DNA from: Deltaproteobacteria bacterium
GTDB lineage: Bacteria > Desulfobacterota > Desulfarculia > Adiutricales > Adiutricaceae
DNA: 64,000 nt
Assembly: GCA_031265205.1 (NCBI GenBank)
Contig: JAISCZ010000130.1
Span: 62,001 to 126,000, forward strand
Reading direction: 5' to 3'
Below, in pieces: positions 45,542 to 54,321 of this stretch; positions within the stretch are counted from its first letter, which is position 1; each line of letters opens with the position of its first letter. Made by a program: the position numbers and the translations under genes. The notes below the pieces were generated by a model, which had not been told where the DNA came from, searched no databases, and was given only the letters and a program-made list of their open reading frames with translations.

Positions 45542-46237
45542 TTAGATTTTCTCCGTCAGGCGTTTTTCCAATTCCGCCAATCCCGTGGGCGAGCCGATTT
45601 CGTAAAAGCGCTCGCTGACTTCCAAGCCGGCCAGCTCTTTTTTGACCGCGAGTCCCGCGAGCGTTTCGGAGAGATCGAATTTCCCGCTGGGAGCGTCGCG
45701 AAAGGCCTCCCCCGAAAGGCACAAAAGCCCGTAATCCACGTAATTCATGGAACTGTCGTGGTTCTTTTTGTCGTAAAGCCGGACCGCGCCGTTGTAAAAA
45801 ACGGCGTTGCTGCGCTCGTGCCTGTTCTCGTTCTTATAGACGGTCATGAGGGCGAGTTTCCCGCTGTAGAGAAACGCGCGGGCCACCTCCCGGTAATCCA
45901 CCTCCAAGTAGCTGTCCCCGTAGAGGACCATAAAAAAGGCGGGCAGCGTCGGGAGAGCGCGGACGAGGGCCCCGCCCGTCCCCAAAAGCTTCGGGCCGTC
46001 CGCGGAGTAGGTCACCGCGAGATCGAAGGCCGCGCCGTCCCCCACGGCCTCCACGATCCTCTCGCCCAAGTGGCCGACGAGGATCTTGACCCTTTCCGCC
46101 CCGCCGCGCCGCAAAAGGCGCAGCTGATGGAAAATGAAAGGCTCCCCCGCGACTTTGACCATTGACTTGGGCGTGTCCGCGGAAAGCGGGCCCAGGCGGG
46201 TGGCGAGACCTCCCGCCAAGATGACCACGGGCAACAT
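45542..46237 (-). CDS. hddC: D-glycero-alpha-D-manno-heptose 1-phosphate guanylyltransferase
   Basis: The 231-residue nucleotidyltransferase starts VVILAGGLATRLGPLSADTPKSMVKVAG, the sugar-phosphate NTase signature (G-G-x-[AG]-T-R-L, then P-K-x-M/L), and has GTGGALVRAL and LYGDSYLEVD (metal-binding Asp). It would make GDP-heptose from heptose 1-phosphate. The specific assignment rests on its position between hddA and the gmhA-gmhB pair. The start shares one base with the hddA stop. Confidence 0.85.
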   Translation of the reverse strand: MLPVVILAGGLATRLGPLSADTPKSMVKVAGEPFIFHQLRLLRRGGAERVKILVGHLGERIVEAVGDGAAFDLAVTYSADGPKLLGTGGALVRALPTLPAFFMVLYGDSYLEVDYREVARAFLYSGKLALMTVYKNENRHERSNAVFYNGAVRLYDKKNHDSSMNYVDYGLLCLSGEAFRDAPSGKFDLSETLAGLAVKKELAGLEVSERFYEIGSPTGLAELEKRLTEKI

Positions 46238-47220
46238 TAGCTTAAAACCGTCTTCGCGCCGTCAAAATCGAACTTGAAGCGGAGTTCCTCCAAGCCCTCT
46301 TCCCGCATGGCCTTCCGGAGGCGCGTCTTGTCCTCGGCGAGGAACATCAGAAAGCCCCCGCCCCCGGCGCCCACGAGCTTGCCGCCCACGGCCCCGTTTT
46401 GGAGGGCGACGTTGTAGGAATTGTCGATCTTGAGATTGGACATGCCGCCGGTGCGTTTCTTTTTGTTCTCCCAGTGCTCGTCCATCATTTTCCCGAAGGC
46501 GAAAAGGTCGCCTTTTTCCAGCGCCTCCTGGCTTCTTAGGCCCAGATCCTTCACGTAACGCAGGTTCTGGAGCATGTCGGAGTCCCTTTTTTGGCTCTTG
46601 TCCTTTTGGTCTTTCAAAAGATCCCCCGCGCTCCGGGTAAAGCCCGTGAAAAAGAGGCAGAGCCTTTCCTCAAGCTCGAAGAGGGAGTCGATGGGGATAT
46701 TGAGGGGCTTCGCGTCCACCGAGTCGTCGGGATTGAAGTAGAAGCGGGTGAGGCCCCCGTAGGCCGCGATGTACTGGTCCTGCTTGCCGATGGGCTCGCC
46801 GAGGAGATCGATTTCAATGTGGGCCGCGAGCTCGGCGAGCTCCTGGGGGAGAATCACCTGGCGGCGGTGGGCGTAAAGGGCTTTTAAGAGGGCCGTGGTA
46901 AAGGACCCGGAAGAGCCTAAGCCCGTCCCCGCCGGAATGTCGGCGAGGGTGGTGATCTCGATTTGCGGGGTTTTGAGGTTTTGCAGCCTTAAGGCCTCGC
47001 GGATGATGCGGTGCTTGACCTCGCTCACCGCGCGGACGGCCTCCAACTGGGAGTATTTAAGGTAAATGCCCTCGTTGAAGGGCCTTAGAATAGTCACGTA
47101 GACGTATTTGTCGATGGCCGCGGCGATGAGAAAACCGCCTCCCTGTTCCCGGTAATAGGAGGGGAGATCGGTTCCCCCGCCCCCGAGGCTGACGCGAAGC
47201 GGCGAGCGCGTGATGATCAT
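46237..47220 (-). CDS. hddA: D-glycero-alpha-D-manno-heptose 7-phosphate kinase
   Basis: The 327-residue GHMP kinase starts IITRSPLRVSLGGGGTDLPSYY, has the ATP-binding PAGTGLGSSGSFTTALL (~94-110), GKQDQYIAAYGGL and the C-terminal VGAGGGGFLMFL. This set is that of HddA, which phosphorylates heptose 7-phosphate at C1. GAGGAAAAAAG precedes the ATG. With gmhA, gmhB and hddC the pathway to GDP-D-glycero-alpha-D-manno-heptose is complete in this operon. Confidence 0.9.
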   Translation of the reverse strand: MIITRSPLRVSLGGGGTDLPSYYREQGGGFLIAAAIDKYVYVTILRPFNEGIYLKYSQLEAVRAVSEVKHRIIREALRLQNLKTPQIEITTLADIPAGTGLGSSGSFTTALLKALYAHRRQVILPQELAELAAHIEIDLLGEPIGKQDQYIAAYGGLTRFYFNPDDSVDAKPLNIPIDSLFELEERLCLFFTGFTRSAGDLLKDQKDKSQKRDSDMLQNLRYVKDLGLRSQEALEKGDLFAFGKMMDEHWENKKKRTGGMSNLKIDNSYNVALQNGAVGGKLVGAGGGGFLMFLAEDKTRLRKAMREEGLEELRFKFDFDGAKTVLS

Positions 47221-47356
47221 CTTTTTTCCTCGAAAAGGCGCGCGCGGGAAAAAGCCCTAACGGCGCGACGCTTGAGTGGCGAAAGCGTTCCCAAGCCCCA
47301 TTTTACCGGAAATCCGCGCCCAGGGCCAAAAGGGGAAAAGCCCTTGGGGGCGGCCT

Positions 47357-48247
47357 CTAGGCCGCCACCCCCACGGGGTGGGCGGTCACCTTAAAGCGGC
47401 TGTCCGCGAGGCGCGAGACCAGCGGCCAGGGGACGAGGCGCCAGACGGGAGAACGCCGGGTAAAGCCCAAATTTTTTAAAATCTTATAGGCGATAATCTG
47501 GCTGAACCCGGGCGCGAAACCCTTAAACTCCGGCCTAAAGCCGCTTTTTTCCATGGCCAGGGCCAAGGCGCCCGGCTCGAAAAAACTCATGTGCGCGTCC
47601 GGGATCCCGGCGTAGGACCAGGAGTCGAGCTTATGGCGGTAGGGCCAGGCGTTCCCCGTGGTGAGGAAGAGGATCCCGCCCTCCTTTAAGAGGGGCCTAA
47701 TCCGGCGCAAGAAAGCGACGGGCTCGGGATCGTGCTCAATCACCTCGATGGCCGTCACGAAATCGAAGGGGCCCTCGCGGGAGAGAGACTCGGCGCCCAG
47801 GATAAAAGAGCCCTCGCTCCCCTCGCCCTCGTCCGGGGCTTGGCCGTAGGGCTCGTAGCCGAAGGCGGAAAGGCCTTTTTCCCGCGCGTGGCGCGTCAGG
47901 CTCCCCATCCCGCAGCCGTAGTCCAGCCACTTGGCCTCCGGGTTGTCCTTCCCCTTCAGGAAATGGAAGACGCGCGCGATCCCCTCCCACTCAAGGGAGC
48001 GTAGGGTTTCCCGGGGGTATTGGTGATCATAGAGATAATTGACCATGGGGTCCGCGCCTTCCCCCCGGTAGTAGGCCTCGGTGTAAACGTTCGCGAAGTC
48101 GGTCCGGTAATCCGGGATAAAGGAAAAGTGGCACCCCGGGCAGTGAAAGAGGGCGTAATCTTTAATGGGCGCCGTCCGGCCGCGGCGCGAGCAGGCGTAC
48201 TGGCTGGCGGTCCCGCAGATGGGACAGGGTTTTTCCGCCTCGCTCAT
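47357..48247 (-). CDS. SAM methyltransferase with N-terminal zinc ribbon
   Basis: The 296-residue protein has CPICG (~8-12) and CPGCHF (~37-42), a four-Cys ribbon, followed by a Methyltransf_23 domain: LDYGCGMGSLTRHA (SAM motif I), FDFVTAIEVIEHDPEP and LLKEGGILFLTT. This architecture is common in sugar C- or O-methyltransferases of surface polysaccharide clusters. Its start overlaps the stop of the glycosyltransferase gene by four bases (ATGA). Confidence 0.85.
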   Translation of the reverse strand: MSEAEKPCPICGTASQYACSRRGRTAPIKDYALFHCPGCHFSFIPDYRTDFANVYTEAYYRGEGADPMVNYLYDHQYPRETLRSLEWEGIARVFHFLKGKDNPEAKWLDYGCGMGSLTRHAREKGLSAFGYEPYGQAPDEGEGSEGSFILGAESLSREGPFDFVTAIEVIEHDPEPVAFLRRIRPLLKEGGILFLTTGNAWPYRHKLDSWSYAGIPDAHMSFFEPGALALAMEKSGFRPEFKGFAPGFSQIIAYKILKNLGFTRRSPVWRLVPWPLVSRLADSRFKVTAHPVGVAA

Positions 48248-49254
48248 GATTCCGCTTCCCTTCCGGGGGAAAGGAGCCTTTCCGGCTCGCGGTGGGGGTA
48301 GAGCGAGCCCTGGGCCTCCTTGAAGCCCACCGCCTCCTCCACGATAAAAATGGGCCGCCGCTTGGTCTCCTCGTAAATGCGCCCGATATAGGCCCCCAAT
48401 ATCCCCATGCCGACGAACTGGCAGCCGGTGAGGAAGAGGAAAAAGACCGCCAGGGTCGCGAGACCGGTGGCGAACTGGTACCAGCCGGTGACTTTGCCGA
48501 CGAGAAGGACCAGGGCGGCGACGATGGCGAGCCCCGCCATGATGAAACCCGCGAAGGTCATGAGGCGCAGAAGGGCCCCCGAAAAGGCGATGACCCCGTT
48601 AAAGCCGATAAAGATCCCCCCGGTGAAGCGGAAATATTTCCCCTCGCCCCCCGCGCGCGGCTTGCGGTCAAAGGGCACGAGCTTGTATTTGTAGCCCACG
48701 ACCGCGGTAAGTCCCCGCAAAAAGGCGTTCGTCTCCTTGAGGCGCAAGAGCTCGGTTACCACCTCGCGGTCCAGGAGCCGAAAATCCCCGCAGTTGCGGG
48801 GGATCTCCACGATGGCCGTCTTGTTGATAAACCAATAGGCGCAGTAGGCCACGATCCGCTTGACGATATTGTCCCCCTCCCGGCTCCGGCGCTGGGGGAT
48901 CGCCACCTTATACTTCCCTTCCCGCCAGACCGCGACCAAGTCCGCGATAACCTCGGGGGGATCCTGGAGGTCCACGTCCATGACGATGACGGCCCGCCCG
49001 GTGGAATAGGCCAGCCCCCCCCAGATGGCCCCGGGCTGCCCGAAGCGCCGGGAAAATTTAAGGAGCTTAACCCGTCCGTCCTCGCGGTTGGCGGCGGTCA
49101 CGATCTCTTCCGTCCGGTCCGTCGAGGGATCCATGGCGAAAATGATTTCGTAGTCCTCCCCGACGCCTTTTAAGACCTCCCGGACCTTTTCCAGATAGAT
49201 GGGGATGGAAGACTCCTCGTTAAAGACCGGAACCACCAAGCTTAACTCAGGCAT
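48244..49254 (-). CDS. GT2 polyprenyl-phosphate glycosyltransferase (GtrB/DPM-like)
   Basis: The 336-residue enzyme has an N-terminal GT-A fold: LVVPVFNEESSIPIYL, the DxD-type VDLQDPPEVI (~95-104), and RRSREGDNIVKR; two C-terminal membrane helices follow (~228-255 and ~263-290). Such enzymes load a sugar onto undecaprenyl phosphate for later transfer outside the inner membrane, commonly with a GtrA flippase. It is the first gene of the nine-gene minus-strand operon ending at 42489. Sugar donor unknown. Confidence 0.87.
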   Translation of the reverse strand: MPELSLVVPVFNEESSIPIYLEKVREVLKGVGEDYEIIFAMDPSTDRTEEIVTAANREDGRVKLLKFSRRFGQPGAIWGGLAYSTGRAVIVMDVDLQDPPEVIADLVAVWREGKYKVAIPQRRSREGDNIVKRIVAYCAYWFINKTAIVEIPRNCGDFRLLDREVVTELLRLKETNAFLRGLTAVVGYKYKLVPFDRKPRAGGEGKYFRFTGGIFIGFNGVIAFSGALLRLMTFAGFIMAGLAIVAALVLLVGKVTGWYQFATGLATLAVFFLFLTGCQFVGMGILGAYIGRIYEETKRRPIFIVEEAVGFKEAQGSLYPHREPERLLSPGREAES

Positions 49255-49573
49255 TAAAAATATCCTTGCGGCCGCGCGGGCGCGGCGCGGGGCTTTCCCT
49301 TAAAAGTGGGGGGAGTGGAAAAAGCGAAAGGCGGGAATTTTCTGGAAAAGAAAAAAGGAAGGGAGGCGCGCGCTTGGGGAAAAGGCCCCTCGTTGGAGGG
49401 AAAAATCTTGGCCCGCTTGGGGGAGAGAGCCCAAAGAGCGCGGAAAGCCGCTAGCGGGGCGCTCCCGGCGCGGCGGGCGCCCCGCGCCCCAAGGCGCGGG
49501 CCCTTAAAAGAAAGGCGCGTAAAGAAGAAAACGGGCGGGGTTATTTTACAACAGTTCCCCGCCAAACTCCAAA

Positions 49574-50170
49574 AAGGTCGGCGCGCTTGGGACGCTTTCT
49601 CTCGCGGCCTCTCTCTTTCGCTTTCGCGCTCGCTCTTTTTCTTTCTCCCCCGCCCCGGGAATTCTCCGGAAGGGCCCTTCCCCCTTACGCCTTTTCCCGC
49701 GCGCGGGCCTTAATTAACTCGGCCACGACTTATCCGCGTCGCGCGAGCGAGGCGACTGTCCGCGTTCGCTCTCTCGCGTGGACGTGGTCGTAATCCGTGG
49801 CCAAGCCCACGGCCTTAATCCCGCGCTCGTTAAAATAGGCGCCGTCCTGGCCTCCGCCGGAGGAAACGGTTAAGGTCGGCGCGCTTGGGTCGCTGGGGGC
49901 GCCTTCTCTCGCGGCCTCGCTCTTTCGCTTTCGCGCTCGCTCTTTTTCCCCCCGCCCCGGGAGGTCTCCGGAAGGGCCCTTCCCCCTTACGCCTTTTCCC
50001 GCGCGCGGGCCTTAATTAACTCGGCCACGACCTCGCCGCATTTCACGAGCGAGGTAATTCTCTGCGTTTCCTCTCTCGTGTGGACGTGGTCGTAATCCGT
50101 GGCCAAGCCCACGGCCTTAATCCCGCGCTCGTTAAAATAGTTGCCGTCCTGGCCTCCGCCGGAGGAAACG
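49574..50170. repeat. 298-base tandem direct repeat
   Basis: Two adjacent units (49574-49871 and 49872-50170) share high nucleotide similarity, including AAGGTCGGCGCGCTTGGG at both starts. The right unit contains the 3' end of the peptidase gene; the left unit holds a decayed copy of it. Bases 49255-49573 contain no recognisable gene. Confidence 0.9.
49685..49871 (-). pseudogene. duplicated 3' fragment of the peptidase gene
   Basis: This repeats the last ~60 codons of the peptidase at 49987 at high similarity, apart from a divergent patch at 49722-49772. It has no 5' portion and cannot encode an active enzyme. Confidence 0.85.
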
Positions 50171-51114
50171 ATTTCGGAGCGAATCCCCATCGCGGCGAAA
50201 ACTTCCGTGGCCAAAGTCAGGACGGGCTCGCCCGTGGGGACGTGAAAGGCGGCGTATTCTAAGTTGAAGTCAATTTTCAGCCCCGCGCCTCGCTCCTGGC
50301 AGGCCTCGCGGAAAACGCGCTGGATAAGCCCCAGGTAAAAATCAAGTTCCACGGAATCGTGGCTCCGGGCCTCGCCGATGAGCGTGACGCGGTCGCAGAC
50401 GATATTGGTGGCCTCGCCCCCCTCGATAAGCCCGATATTGCCCGTGGTGAGCGGGGAAACCCGACCCTCCGGGAGCCGCCCGATGGCCACCGCCGCCACG
50501 TTGATGGCGTTAAGGCCCTTTTCCGGGCTCATGCCGGCGTGGCTGGCCCGTCCCTCGATGACGATGGTATAGGTGTATTGGGTCGGGGCCCGGTTGACCA
50601 GCGTCCCCAGGGTCCCGCCGCTATCGAGCACGTAGGCTATTTGGGACTTGAGGCGCGACATGTCCATATGCCGGACTCCCAATAGGCCCACCTCCTCCGC
50701 CACGGAAAAGACGATCTCCACGTCCCCGTGGGGGGCCTTTTCGCGCGTAACGCGCCGTATTCCGTCCAAAATGGCCACGATCCCGGAAACGTCGTCCGCG
50801 GCGAGGATCGTGTCCCCCTCGCTCACGATTTGATCGTCCTCGGGCTTCACCAAAGGGACGATTTTACCCGGATTGGCGACCCTGTCCATGTGGGCGGAGA
50901 AGAGGAGCGCCGGAATGGCGGCGTCCCCCGGCCAGCGCGCGATTAAGTTGCCGGCGTTTCCCCCTATAACCTCGCCCACGCGGTCCTCGGTGACCTCCAG
51001 GCCGAGAGAGAGGAGTTTGCGCGTCAAAACGTCGGCGATAAGCCGTTCTTGGCGGGAGTGGGTGGGGATCTGGACGAGTTCCACGAACTCCTCGATAATC
51101 GGGGGATAGGCCAT
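49987..51114 (-). CDS. M20-family peptidase, PepT-like
   Basis: The 375-residue metallopeptidase has all dinuclear-zinc elements: SAHMD (~75-79), the bridging Asp in AADDVSG, SVAEEVG (catalytic Glu pair), LDSGG and the final DHVHT. The SHAGMSPEKGLNAI segment is the dimerisation-lid part. It fits the PepT/PepT2 tripeptidase group in cytosolic peptide turnover. ATG at 51114 (MAYPPIIEEF) starts at the conserved region; the frame is open upstream but not conserved. The 3' end is duplicated downstream. Confidence 0.87.
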   Translation of the reverse strand: MAYPPIIEEFVELVQIPTHSRQERLIADVLTRKLLSLGLEVTEDRVGEVIGGNAGNLIARWPGDAAIPALLFSAHMDRVANPGKIVPLVKPEDDQIVSEGDTILAADDVSGIVAILDGIRRVTREKAPHGDVEIVFSVAEEVGLLGVRHMDMSRLKSQIAYVLDSGGTLGTLVNRAPTQYTYTIVIEGRASHAGMSPEKGLNAINVAAVAIGRLPEGRVSPLTTGNIGLIEGGEATNIVCDRVTLIGEARSHDSVELDFYLGLIQRVFREACQERGAGLKIDFNLEYAAFHVPTGEPVLTLATEVFAAMGIRSEIVSSGGGQDGNYFNERGIKAVGLATDYDHVHTREETQRITSLVKCGEVVAELIKARAREKA

Positions 51115-51350
51115 ATTCGCTCCAAAGGGTTGGGGATATTTTAAAAAAGCGGGAAGCCGCCCGCGACCGCGAGGGAAGTCCGTCAAAAGTCCGCGAAAAG
51201 CCCGGCGAAGGGCCGTCAAATTATAGGCCCAGGCCCCCTCTCTCGCAAGGCGCGCTTTAAGGAGGGGCCGGGGGCGCGGAGACGCTTGGGCGCGTGGATT
51301 GATGGGCGGGCGCGCAGACGCGAGTTTGGGCGGTTAAAGGTTTTAGGGGC

Positions 51351-51378
51351 TTGACAAGGGCTCCCCGCGCCATATATA
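51351..51378 (+). promoter_or_regulatory. sigma-70 promoter
   Basis: A perfect TTGACA, a 16-base spacer and TATATA (17 to ATATAA) on the plus strand, about 320 bases upstream of the H1-tail gene. The rest of 51115-51695 has no recognisable gene. Confidence 0.65.
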
Positions 51379-51695
51379 AGTTAAAAAAAATAACGCTTGG
51401 TATTTAGAGTAAGCTAGCTTACAAGATTTTAAGGAGCTTTGGGACAGCGCCGACGCGAGCCGACTTCGGGCTTGTCCGCGCGTCGCGCGCGACCCTAGCG
51501 GACCCTGTCCTTATTTGTGACGTTTGAGCGTCTCGCGGGCGGCCAAAGGGCGCGCGCGCTTAAGCGTTCCAATATTCAATTTAGCGTCGCCATTTTGGGG
51601 GGATTCCGTTCCCCATGGCCATCCACGCCCGCCCGCGAGCGCGCCAAAATCATGGCGTTCGCGGTCGGAAAAACGAAACTCGCGGGGCGAGCCAC

Positions 51696-52574
51696 ATGAA
51701 AAAATCAGACCAAGACGAAAAAAAACCGGCCAAAGCCGTAAAAAAGCCGGTCGCCGCCGCGAAAAAACCGACCCCGATCGCGAAAAAGACGGCCGCCGCC
51801 CCGAAAAAAGCGGCCCCGGCCGCGCGAAAAACGGCCCCGATCGCGAAAAAGACGGCCGCCGCCGCCCCGAAAAAAGCGGCCGCCGCCGCGCGAAAGACGG
51901 CCCCGATCGCGAAAAAGACGGCCGCCGCCGCCCCGAAAAAAGCGGCCGCCGCCGCGAAAAAGCCGGCCATCGGAGTTCCGCTCTACGCTTTCCGAGTTGA
52001 GCTCAGAGACGTGCGGCCGAAGGTTTGGCGGTATTTTTACGTTCCTTCCAACATAAATTTGGCTCAATTTCACCGTCTCGTCCAAGAAGTTATGGGGTGG
52101 TCGAACTGCCACCTTTATTCCTTCACCATTTTTGGCCAGGAGTTCTACCATCCGGACGAAGACTACAGCGATTCTTGCGGAGAGGACTGCCTCAATCCCG
52201 CGAAAACCAAGCTAAACAGGCTTGGCCTCTACAAAGGCGCCAGGTTCAGGTACCTCTACGATATGGGCGACTCGTGGGAACACGTCATCAAAGTGCTTGA
52301 CACCGACTTCGTCCCCCCGACGCCAGGGCAGGCGAGCGGCTGCTACAAAGGCGCGAGGGCTTGCCCTCCGGAGGACTGCGGAGGCTCGTACGGGTACGCG
52401 GAGCTTCTGGAAGTCCTTGGGAACCCGAAACACGAGGACCACGAGGACATGATGGAGTGGACGGGCGGCGGCTTTGACCCCGAAGAATTTGACCTGGGAT
52501 GGAAAAACCGCGCGCTTCAGCGCGTGGCGTCCCGGTTCAGAACCGTGCCGGATTGGCGTCAAGCCGACGGTTGA
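51696..52574 (+). CDS. histone H1-like tail fused to pRiA4b ORF-3-like domain
   Basis: The 292-residue protein has a strongly basic N-terminal ~90 residues made of about three 22-residue repeats of the form PIAKKTAAAAPKKAAAAARKTA, resembling bacterial H1-like and AlgR3-type tails. From about residue 95 it matches the plasmid pRiA4b ORF-3-like family: PLYAFRVELRDVRPKVWRYF, LAQFHRLVQEVMGWSNCHLYSF, YLYDMGDSWEHVI and CPPEDCGGSYGY. The family's function is not established, and copies often travel with mobile elements. The tail probably binds DNA without specificity. ATG at 51696 starts directly before the tail. Confidence 0.75.
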   Translation: MKKSDQDEKKPAKAVKKPVAAAKKPTPIAKKTAAAPKKAAPAARKTAPIAKKTAAAAPKKAAAAARKTAPIAKKTAAAAPKKAAAAAKKPAIGVPLYAFRVELRDVRPKVWRYFYVPSNINLAQFHRLVQEVMGWSNCHLYSFTIFGQEFYHPDEDYSDSCGEDCLNPAKTKLNRLGLYKGARFRYLYDMGDSWEHVIKVLDTDFVPPTPGQASGCYKGARACPPEDCGGSYGYAELLEVLGNPKHEDHEDMMEWTGGGFDPEEFDLGWKNRALQRVASRFRTVPDWRQADG

Positions 52575-52621
52575 GCGTCAAGCCGACGGTTGAGCGTCAA
52601 GGCGACGGTTGAGCGTCAAGG
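52557..52621 (+). repeat. 19-base tandem repeat across a stop codon
   Basis: Three copies of TCAAGCCGACGGTTGAGCG (the third with one change) run over the stop codon of the H1-tail gene; its TGA lies inside the first copy. Confidence 0.85.
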
Positions 52622-53416
52622 CTTGGCCGCGCGCGTCCCTCGCCCTTCTCTCCAAGAGGAAGGCCCCCTTGGAGTCCCGAGGGGCTTGCCTTCCGGTCAA
52701 CCTTAAGAGAACTGTTTGACGCGCGCCCTTACGGCTCGGGACTTTTCGCGAAAGTCCTTTGCGGGCGCTTTCCGGTCGCCGCCCTCGCGCCTTCCCCGGC
52801 GCGCGAGAGATTTTTGGGGCCCCTTCCGGCGAGGATTGCCCTTAGGGTCTTCTCCGCCTCCGGGCCTCTCTTGGCCCGCGCGCGCCCGAGCCTCCTCTTC
52901 TCCCCCTTGTGACGCTTGGGAGTTTGAAGCGTCGCCGCGCGCGGCGACCGGGCCCCCAAGCGCGCCGCGTGAATATCGCTTTAACGATATTCGCGCGCCG
53001 CGCCAAATCGCGAAGGGTCTTCGCTCCGCCGCGCGGCTCCGCGACCCTCAAAGGAGGCGCTTGTCGCGCTTTTTTTCCGTCGCGCGAGGCTAGCCGCGCG
53101 CCCGCGCGGTTCCTTTAAGGTCAACGCCTTCAGTAACAATAAACGCCTTCCGTAAAATTTCCGTGGGCGGCGCGGAAAGCCGCGAATTCCGGGCGCCTAA
53201 ATTGGCCTCGCTAGCGCGGGGGCCCCCCCGTAAGCCGCTTTCGGGGCGCTCAAAAAAAGGCGCGTCCTCGCGTCCCTAAGGAGAGCCGCCAGGCGCCTCC
53301 GGGCCTAAACCGGCGCGCGCGGTTTCTTGGGCGCTATTCTCGCGTCCGCGGCGGATTGGCTTGACGCTGAGGGTTTTCTCGCGGCGGGCGGGGCGCGCCT
53401 TGGCCGCGGTGGGCGT
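52622..53416. other. intergenic region with one strong palindrome
   Basis: No gene recognised. GAATATCG and CGATATTC flank CTTTAA at 52971-52992, a 22-base perfect inverted repeat that stands out from the GC-rich surroundings. It may be an operator or a transcript hairpin. Confidence 0.4.
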
Positions 53417-53923
53417 TTAGGCCTTTTCCTCGACCAAGGGAAAATACCTGACGGACTCTTTTTTCAGCTCGCGGAGGCTTTCCAGGGCCAACCACTCCCC
53501 CGTCCCCGCGAGGCTCGCCATGGACGCGGCCATTTTCGCGAGCTCCTCCCGGCGCGTGGCGTGGATCATGGTATAAAGGTTATAGGGCCAATCGGGGCCT
53601 TCCTCCCGCAGATAGCAATGGGAGACGTAGGGGAGAGCCGCGAACGCGGCCCCCGTCTCCTCCACCCGGGCGGCCGGAATCTTCCAGACGAGCATGGCGT
53701 TGGCCTTAAACCCGGAGCGCTGGTGGACCAGAACCGCCCCAAACCTCCGGATGAGGCCTCTTTCGCGGTAAAGCTCAATTTTTTGGAGAACCTCCTCCTC
53801 CGTCACGCCCAGGCGGCGGGCGACGGCGGCGAAGGGCCGCGCCAAAATGTCCAGATCTCCGCTCAGCTCGCGGATTAAGGCCCTGTCCAAATCGCTTAAA
53901 GGAATATTTTCCGCGCCGCTCAC
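53417..53923 (-). CDS. ahbB: siroheme decarboxylase subunit AhbB
   Basis: The 168-residue protein is Lrp/AsnC-like, with a winged-helix part (~10-60) and a ligand domain with IRRFGAVLVHQRSGFKANAM and the SHCYLREEGPDWPYNLYTMIHA stretch typical of AhbB/NirD-L-type proteins. With AhbA it decarboxylates siroheme to 12,18-didecarboxysiroheme in the alternative haem pathway. I chose GTG at 53923 because AAGGA lies nine bases before it. It is transcribed away from ahbC-ahbD-ahbA, so the cluster is split into two divergent units. Confidence 0.88.
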   Translation of the reverse strand: MSGAENIPLSDLDRALIRELSGDLDILARPFAAVARRLGVTEEEVLQKIELYRERGLIRRFGAVLVHQRSGFKANAMLVWKIPAARVEETGAAFAALPYVSHCYLREEGPDWPYNLYTMIHATRREELAKMAASMASLAGTGEWLALESLRELKKESVRYFPLVEEKA

Positions 53924-54240
53924 TTTTTTTCTTCCTTGGGGGTTCGCGCGCCACAAGCGCCCTAGCGCGACCCTTTTCGTCTGGACCGGTCTACCGCCGC
54001 GTCTCGCCGCGCCTCGCCTCGCCGCGCCGCGCCGCGCCGCGCGAGGCGGGCCCCTTTGGCCGCGGGCGTCCCGCGCAAGTTAGCGCTTTTTAACCCTCCA
54101 AATACTAACTCGTGAAATTTAATTTCGCAAACTTAAAGCGCGCCCTGGCGCGCCAAGCCCGCCGGACGGCCAAGCGGCGACCGTTCCCCAAAAGCGCGGA
54201 AGGATCCCCGCCCGTCGCCCTGAACGCGCCGCGACGCGCC

Positions 54241-54269
54241 TTAACAAAAGCTTTTTCCTGTGCTAAAAT
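54241..54269 (+). promoter_or_regulatory. promoter of ahbC-ahbD-ahbA
   Basis: TTAACA, a 17-base spacer and TAAAAT with extended TG stand 53 bases before the ahbC ATG. This supports the later start codon of ahbC. The divergent region 53924-54240 is otherwise CCGCG-rich with no gene. Confidence 0.7.
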
Positions 54270-54321
54270 CCGTTTTAGGTCACGCCGTTGTGGCCCTTTT
54301 TTTGGGAAAGCTTGGGCTTTA

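Noticed and set aside
52716-53118. Arg/Pro-rich open frames on both strands
   Set aside because: No ribosome binding site, no family features and composition like other GC-rich gaps.
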